Shown piece by piece: positions 57,871-64,000 of a DNA stretch of 64,000 nucleotides. The stretch's first letter is position 1, and every line of letters begins with the position of its first letter. The notes beneath the pieces are model-generated. The model was given only the letters and a program-made list of their open reading frames with translations, was not told the origin of the DNA and did no database searches. The position numbers were made by a program, and so were the translations under genes. Source of the stretch: Euclidia mi (Eukaryota; Arthropoda; Insecta; Lepidoptera; Erebidae); assembly GCA_944739405.2 (NCBI GenBank), contig OX123183.2, forward strand, positions 94,688,729-94,752,728, in the 5' to 3' direction.

Positions 57871-58463
57871 ATGTGCTAAGTAAATTCCGTGCTGATTTGA
57901 TGAATCGTGTGATGAACCAATGTATTTTTTTAAGTTTAGTCTTTACCTTATTTAAACAGTAGTTTCCTAAGTGACACATAGTACCTAAAACCTAAACTAG
58001 TGAAGATAGAAACATAAAATTTATACAGTGCGATAATTTTATGACGTAAATGGTATTATATAGGGGTTGAAGGTTTGTTTAAAAATGGGGCCAACAGAAA
58101 CAAACTAGTCACATGATGCCCTACTTACTTTGTCCAGGTTAATTTCTGTGTCATGACCACTTCATAAACATAAAAATCTAGGACATAATCGGACTTGGTA
58201 CTACAATTTGTGGATAGCTTTAGAGCGGCGATTAAACCGAATCGCATTCCAATGTATGGTCGCATGACCAACCGTCAATTCATGATCAATATAGAAATTT
58301 AAGTTATGTTTTCTTTACTTCTTTGCAAGTGGGCGATATTTCCCAGAAGTGTTGGAAGCACCATGTTTACGGATGGAAATCAATATAAACCACAATCTAA
58401 ATCGAATTCATGATCATCTTGGTCTTATGGTTTAAGAATATTAATGTAGTATGATTATCTATA
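57871..58463. other. Unassigned DNA
   Basis: Nothing recognised. Confidence 0.5.
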
Positions 58464-58660
58464 TCTATACTAATATTATAAAGAGGAAAGATTTGTATTT
58501 TTGTATGTTTGTTACGAATAAACTAACAAAGTACTGGACGGATTTTAAAAATTCTTTCACCATTGTAATGCGACATTATCCCTGAGTAACATAGGCTATT
58601 TTTTATGCATTAGGTATTTATTTCTAGAAAATAAAACGGGATCCCTACAAAAACATCAAT
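58464..58660 (+). mobile_element. Helitron-like 5' fragment
   Basis: Starts A|TCTATACTAATATTATAAAG and continues GAGGAAAGATTTGTATTTTT, a frequent lepidopteran repeat start. A 5' TC after A fits a Helitron, and the block ATCCCTGAGTAACATAGGCT follows. No CTAG end is seen within reach, so it is truncated. A matching type of 3' end stands alone at 61020-61061. Confidence 0.55.
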
Positions 58661-59330
58661 AATGTAAACCAAGGCCGTAAGAAAATTTTCCAGAAAATGT
58701 CTTTCATGGCGTGCGCTGCTAAGACTATTAATGATACAGAAAAATAATGTACTACATTATTAAAGTACTCATTATTACCTACAAAAAGTCCGCAATAACA
58801 TAGGTCTATCTTCTAAGGAAAATCCACAGTAACCATTTTTATCAATAAAAAAATTAGAAAAATATAATGGGTTATTTTGGAAGCTATTTTAAGCAATGCA
58901 GTATTACTTCTTATCCTATTAAATACGCTAGATATGTTGTGTATTTAATGCTCATAGAAATTGTCTTTTACAGTATATCATTATAATGAATATCTTAAAA
59001 GATGTAGCAAAATTAAAATAATGCGTGTGAAAATAAATTCACCGCTCGCACACCGATATTCCGTCGGGACGAGACATTTTTGATGCGATCGATTATTTAA
59101 AATGTATAATAATGAACTAAATCATTTTATGTTTCAGAAGACTGTTTCAATACCTGTAGATTGCATTTTGTATTATTCAAATTGGACATGCCAGTCCAAA
59201 GAAATTACAAATGTACGGCATTGCGGGTGCATCAAATGGTAATGTGAGATAAATTAATTACTTAAAAGTACCTACCTAAATTAAACTAAAAGTATACTAT
59301 TTATCCACGTACAGCATTTCGCAGTCCACT
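58661..59330. other. Unassigned DNA
   Basis: Nothing recognised. Confidence 0.5.
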
Positions 59331-59515
59331 GCTGGACAAGGCCATCACGGTAGCATTAAATCAATTGAAAGATTTGGCGTACTATAACCGAGCTAGCCAG
59401 ACGGGCTGGTATGGAGTTTCATGTAGAGTTTGCCGCACCTTCGCAAAGTGACTATATGCTTCATTTATTTTCCTTAGACGCCTCTTAAGACACCCACGGA
59501 ATGACATCAATCTAA
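59331..59515 (-). mobile_element. SINE-B, diverged copy
   Basis: The plus strand reads CAGTCCACTGCTGGACAAGG, GGCGTACTATAACCGAGCTA and TAAGACACCCACGGAATGA, matching the reverse of SINE-B with many changes. It is the oldest-looking SINE-B copy here. No target duplication found. Confidence 0.65.
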
Positions 59516-59719
59516 ATCAAAACAAGCTGAGCCCGCGGCTACACCCATGCTATAAGCTAACCACCCACCCATGCTAAGGCTACTGCGCCGCACCCGTGAC
59601 TCATAGTTTAATGTTATATAGACGACAAAATGAGCTGCTACTAAACACAAAAATAATTATTCAAATTAGACCAGTACATTTTCATAGATAATCGAATATT
59701 AACAATAATTAACATTTTT

Positions 59720-59838
59720 AATGCACACATAACTTCGAAACGTCAGAGGCGTGTGCCCGGGGTGCCTGCAGGGGATCGAACCCGAGACCATCGTCTCGGC
59801 AGTCCGTTTCGTATATACCATGGGGCTATCGTCTCAGC
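59720..59838 (-). mobile_element. SINE-C-variant, head and core
   Basis: On the minus strand a tRNA-like head with B box GGTTCGATCCC is followed by the ACGTTTCGAAGTTATGTG core and TTAAAAATGTTAATTATT, where it stops. It is close to the copy at 32927. Confidence 0.72.
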
Positions 59839-59872
59839 AGGAATGTAAATAATATCTCGGTATAAGCCTTCT

Positions 59873-60770
59873 GAGTGTTGTTGGCAAATTGCATGCAAAG
59901 ATACTGACTGATAGAGTGATCTCTGAAACTGATAGTAAAATTTGGGATGCGCAAGCGGATTCAGAGAGGAAATGGGATGTACAGATCAAGTCTTTTCAGG
60001 GAAAATCTTAATGACACACATAGTTTTCTTGACTTGGAAAAGGCTTATGATCGATTAGTGAGAGATGAACTTTAGTCATCAGTTTCTGTGTATAAAGTGG
60101 GCAGCAGTCTGATACGGGCACTTACCTCCTTATATGGGGATTCAAGTGCCTGCATCAGAATAAACGGGACTTACACGGATTGGTTTAACATTGATCGTGG
60201 TGTTGGATAGCGACGTGTCCTTGGCTGTTCAATCTGTTCATGGACATTTATCTGACTGATTTCAAAGAGTCTAAATGTTGATCAAGAAGGGGTGAATCAG
60301 TGTTTAAAACCCTGTTATACGCCGACGATCAGATTTGTAGCCGATGGTCACCATGATGTATGAGGCGTATAAAAAGAAAGGTATGAAAGTGACAAAACCA
60401 AAGTCATGGTCATAGAGAGGGAAGATAGTGTAACTGAATGTAATATGCTGATAGGAGATGAAAAAGTGGAACAAGTTTGTGTATTTCGACTGTTTGTTTA
60501 TGAGAGATAGGAAATGTGAGGGAGATGTTGAAAGGAGAGTGAAAGCAGGAAAATGTGTAAATGGCGCCTTACAGTACATTATCAGTAATGGTATGGACGT
60601 GTCGGTAGGGACCCCCAGAGCGAAAAAGGGTCAAATTAAAAGTACCCATAATAGATGCGCATGCATGATGAGATTAATTAATGTCGAGGAAGCGAAAGAT
60701 GTATGTTCAAACCGAAGCATGTGGCGTTCCATAGTCTCTGCCTACGTTAATGGGAGACAGGCTTGACGAT
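59873..60770 (+). pseudogene. RTE-like LINE, copy 4, diverged
   Basis: The copy begins in the RT at GTTGTTGGCAAATTGCATGC and follows copy 1 with many substitutions and deletions. LLYADDQI at about 60313 keeps the catalytic YADD, but stops and frameshifts are frequent and a large part after it is missing. The frame 60458-60766 ends RSMWRSIVSAYVNGRQA. It lacks the (TATG)n tail. It represents an older insertion or a separate subfamily. Confidence 0.85.
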
Positions 60771-60786
60771 AAAGAGAGATAGAAAG

Positions 60787-61010
60787 ACTCATAACTTCAT
60801 GCCTTTTAATCCTAAAGTGGTAGGCAGAGGTGTATTACACACCCTCACTTCGCCAGTTATGTTTTGGTCCCAATGCAATAGGGGGCGAACCTATTGCCAT
60901 TCACCGGGCACATTATTAAGCGAACGATAATTAACATTTTAATGCACACATAACTTCGAAAAGACAGATATGTGTGCCAGGGGTACCTATGGTGGCGATC
61001 GATAAAAAGA
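60787..61010 (-). mobile_element. SINE-C-variant, 3' two thirds
   Basis: The plus strand shows, in reverse, the tail (CATGCCTTTTAATCCTAAAG), the block CTATTGCCATTCACCGGGCA and the core CACATAACTTCGAAAAGACA. The tRNA-like B box is degraded. It follows RTE copy 4 closely, in the opposite orientation. Confidence 0.7.
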
Positions 61011-61019
61011 TATTTAAAA

Positions 61020-61061
61020 AACAAATGTCCAAAGCCGTGCGAAGCCGGGGCGGGCTGCTAG
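61020..61061 (+). mobile_element. Helitron-like 3' end
   Basis: The sequence AAGCCGTGCGAAGCCGGGGC then GGGCTGCTAG ends in CTAG followed by T. GC-rich text before CTRR is typical of Helitron 3' ends in Lepidoptera. The 5' part is missing. Confidence 0.55.
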
Positions 61062-62260
61062 TTAATTATAACAGGCTCTGTCTACTTTAGGATAAATTTT
61101 AATGTAGATATCCAGATTTGACAGATTATTAAGTAGTCTTTTCACTGACAGGCTTTGCCATACAGTCAATTATTCGTGTGCTATTTGTATATAAAGAAGT
61201 AAGCCACAAAGCCTGTGGTTTACAATCCGTTTTTATTGTTTCCCACAAGCCCGCAATAAGGTTTATTTACTTAAGGGTCTGTTTTGTGACTGTTTGTTTC
61301 AATTAAGGCAATTTCACGGTTACGTTACGGAAATTTAAATAGCTTACAGATAAAGGAGAGAGACTTTAAATGTAATTAAATTGTTTTTAAATTTTCCCGT
61401 CTTACAGTGTGCTCATTCTGCAGTTAAAACCTAACAGTATACAATTATCATTTGTTCATTCTGTTGAGCTTTCGTGTTCAACATTATTTAAAGTTGGCAT
61501 TGATTTTCGTTTGATGCGATTGAATATTAGTTTTCTAGAAGCAACTGCCGTCTGAACTATACATTTGAAAGGGATAATGATATTCATAGGCTAGGCCACA
61601 TGATAGAATATTTGAGGTTACTCAATTTGGTATCGAGGAGCAAATATTTATTACAGATGTGACCTTTTCCTCTATTTTTCTAATAAATTGAGACATCGGT
61701 CTCCAAGCGATCTAGATTTCATGTACGATACGATGCTTGTCTGTAGATATTCCTGTCAAAGCAGAATTCAAGAAGGTAGGTATAATTTGAATTTCAGTAG
61801 GTATTATGCATTTCGGTATTTCTTTCTTATCAACTCTATATGGGTTATTCCAAGATATTTTACTAAATAGAGAATCGCTTTCAAAATATTTAACTTTGAT
61901 CATCAGTCGTAACTATCGCCACAGACGAAACTTGTATTTGAGTGTGTTTAGACTAGTCTAAATAGGAGCGCTTTCTAAATAGCGAAAATGTTCGTCTGTC
62001 TTTCCCTTGAAATACTTTTCGCAGGTAATTTTTGGATGCTTACATCAAAGTGAATTGCTGTCGACCATTTTCCTTAGATGTGGCAGGTCCTCGATAATGT
62101 ACATTTTAATGGACATTTCCACCGAAAATAAACAGTGTGCTGCTTGATAAGCTTGTCTATATTACATCATGTTTACTCGCCAGCGTTTGTCCCGTTTAAC
62201 TTTAAGCCCAATTTTATAAAATATGAGGCGCTTTAAAACTAAAGTAAGTAATTAGCTCAC
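61062..62260. other. Unassigned DNA
   Basis: No gene or repeat ends recognised. Confidence 0.5.
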
Positions 62261-62526
62261 GACGACCGGTTGGCGCAGCGGGAGTGTAAGCGACTGCTAC
62301 GCCGAAGGTCGCGGGTTCGATTCCCGCTCAAGTTAAACATTTGTGTGCATGAACATGGATGTTTGTCTTGGTCTGGGTGTTTCTATGTATAATATGTATG
62401 TATTTACAAAAAAAAAGTATATATGTATGTTTATCCATTATCTAGTAGGTACCCATAACACAAGCTCTGCTTAGCTTGGGACTAGATGGTGATGTGTGTA
62501 TGTGGTAGAATATTATTATTATTATT
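62261..62526 (+). mobile_element. SINE-A, copy 2, full length with (TTA)n tail
   Basis: Head GACGACCGGTTGGCGCAGCG with A box and B box (GGTTCGATTCC), body GTCTTGGTCTGGGTGTTTCT and 3' block CTTAGCTTGGGACTAGATGG lead to an ATT repeat at 62510-62526. The T-arm pairs but the acceptor stem does not, so it is a SINE rather than a tRNA gene. A Dong-like LINE begins directly in the tail on the opposite strand. Confidence 0.88.
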
Positions 62527-63525
62527 CACTTTATTTATCATACTTCTCATAATTCATTTTATATTCATAAACTACATTTATAAAAAAAAAACGTTTAAAA
62601 ATATAAAAGGGACCACGGAGACCCACCGGTGTCGGGTACCTACAGGGACCTAGCCGCCGGTGGTTAGGGCCTCAGAGACAGGAACTTCCTCACGATGCGT
62701 GCCGTGTCGAGAAGAACTGCCTTCTGAATCAAGGACTTGATCCAGCTGCCTAGTGCGAGCCTCTTTAGGTGTTGATCGAGGCTCTTGGCGATTAGCCCAT
62801 TTACCGACACGACTATCGGCACAATGATCGCCGAATCCACATCCCACATGTCAACAATCTCGTGAACTAGGTCCAAATATTTAATCTCCTTCTCTTTTTC
62901 TGCCTTCACGAGATTGCCGTCATGCGGTATGGTGATATCGATTATCATTGCGAGTCGCTCTGCTCGGTCTATCACTACAATATTAGGCTTATTGGCTACA
63001 ATAGTCCTGTCTGTAATGATAGACCGATCCCACAACAATGCACGACCATTCTCGAGAACTGGGTCGGGCACATATCTGTAGTACGGTACCTCTGAACCAA
63101 CGAGATTATATTTAAGGGCTAGTTGCTGATGGATTATCCTGGCCACTTGGTTGTGTCTGTGCAAATACTGACCGTTTTCCGTGTGGTGACGGATTAAGAA
63201 TACGGATTGTCACCACCCCATATCATCCCATGGGTGTCGTAAGAGCCGGCAGAGGGACCATACTATGCAGAGAACAGCACTGTAAGAGAAGGAAAACTTG
63301 ATACAAACCCTATACCAACCCGTTTGGCCAGCGTGGTATAGTAGGCCAATTCCTCCTTTCAAAGGAGAGACCTAGTCCAGCAGTGGACTGTTAAAGGCTG
63401 ATGATGAAATACTGACCGTTGGCAAGACTCGAACAACCGGACATTATATGCCTGAGGGATTCCCCGGGTTGGTGACACGCCCGACATATGTCAACCGTCC
63501 CATCCCTCAGAATATACTTCCGGTA
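62527..63525 (-). pseudogene. R4/Dong-like LINE, C-terminal part (copy 2)
   Basis: On the minus strand from 63525 the coding DNA starts with a zinc-knuckle-like CRACHQPGESLRHIMSGC, then, after a SINE insertion, HRHNQVARIIHQQLALKY and a restriction-like endonuclease region: PDPVLENGRALLWD, NKPNIVVIDRAERLAMIIDI and LDTARIVRKFL. The order zinc finger then endonuclease fits R2/R4-type LINEs. No reverse transcriptase remains; the copy is 5'-truncated at a TTA repeat (63526-63541). The frame after the SINE is open to 62664. It shares its C-terminus with the copy at 8899. Confidence 0.75.
63177..63406 (+). mobile_element. SINE-B copy inside the Dong-like LINE, 14-bp duplication
   Basis: AAATACTGACCGTT occurs at 63163-63176 and 63407-63420, an exact 14-bp duplication. 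The SINE lies between CCGTGTGGTGACGGATTA-type start and GGACTGTTAAAGGCTGATGA. It interrupts the LINE frame between the zinc knuckle and the endonuclease, so it arrived after the LINE did. Confidence 0.93.
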
Positions 63526-63541
63526 GTTATTATTATTATTA

Positions 63542-64000
63542 ATTAAAAAATATGTAAACAGTATAATATAATTTTTTAATTAACCATAATTTTAAAATTT
63601 TGAAATGGACATACAACTTTTATAATGCTTTTGGTTAAAATAATTACGTGATATTTTTGTCGGATTTATTTTAAGCAAGTTTTTGGTAAAATTTTTACAA
63701 TTGTTTGAAATGAAAATTTGTATTTCTTTTAATGAATGGCATTGCTTCAGTACCGGTAAGTTGAAACTGTTTATGAGAGCGTAGATTTAATACATCATGA
63801 CATCTGTTATATGTCGATTAACGGCGACACACTTCATTAGAAATAAGAAACCTGTATATTGATGAGTCTTATAATGAATAATGAAAATGTAATAGACTAA
63901 TTATAAATTAATATGTTGTTTATTACATTGTAATGTACGGCAAACGGTATTTTTTAGCTTTACATCCTATAACAATAGGAACACAAAATGTGCCATGATG
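63542..64000. other. Unassigned DNA
   Basis: AT-rich sequence to the window end. Nothing recognised. Confidence 0.5.

Noticed and set aside
1..64000. A host protein-coding gene or a new multi-gene system in this window
   Set aside because: All long frames with motifs belong to transposable elements. I cannot exclude that the window is within a large intron.

Overview
The window looks like gene-poor nuclear DNA from an insect, very probably a moth or butterfly. It is AT-rich and packed with transposable elements of lepidopteran type: several tRNA-derived SINE families, RTE-like, Jockey-superfamily and R4/Dong-like LINEs, a mariner, Tc1- and hAT-type elements, Helitron-like repeats and a broken copia element. 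I found no host protein-coding gene, rRNA, functional tRNA gene or CRISPR array. The species cannot be named from this sequence.

Layout. 1-8.8 kb: mostly unassigned DNA with a 1.4-kb long-inverted-repeat element, a Helitron-like end-to-end copy and a GC-rich foldback. 8.9-9.9 kb: an R4/Dong-like LINE stub sitting in the (TAA)n tail of a SINE, then a second SINE. 11.2-16.1 kb: a nested stack. The RNase H domain of an R1/Jockey-type LINE is split at a TA by a 3.96-kb Tc1-type foldback; one arm of that foldback carries a 1.17-kb TIR element (itself holding a 0.62-kb foldback) and a SINE. 17.4-20.9 kb: a nearly full-length but dead RTE-like LINE. 24.1-25.4 kb: a 1,282-bp mariner with a frameshifted transposase. 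25.9-31.2 kb: an apparently intact two-ORF LINE, the only element here whose proteins look undamaged. 33.5-35.8 kb: a non-autonomous hAT with an 8-bp target duplication, interrupted by a truncated RTE copy. 37.8-50.5 kb: SINEs, LINE fragments and a composite SINE. 55-57.5 kb: a rearranged copia element. 57.5-63.5 kb: a short TIR element, a diverged RTE copy, more SINEs and a second Dong-like copy again placed in a SINE tail.

How the parts work together. The RTE LINE and the SINE-C family share almost the same 3' end, which fits a LINE that supplies the reverse transcriptase and a SINE that borrows it. SINEs have exchanged heads, cores and tails, and one composite was mobilised as a unit with a 13-bp target duplication. 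The Dong-like LINE has twice used the trinucleotide tail of SINE-A as its landing site, in the same relative orientation. About ten short perfect or near-perfect hairpins are scattered through otherwise unassigned DNA; one can be shown by comparison with a sister copy to be a templated inverted insertion.
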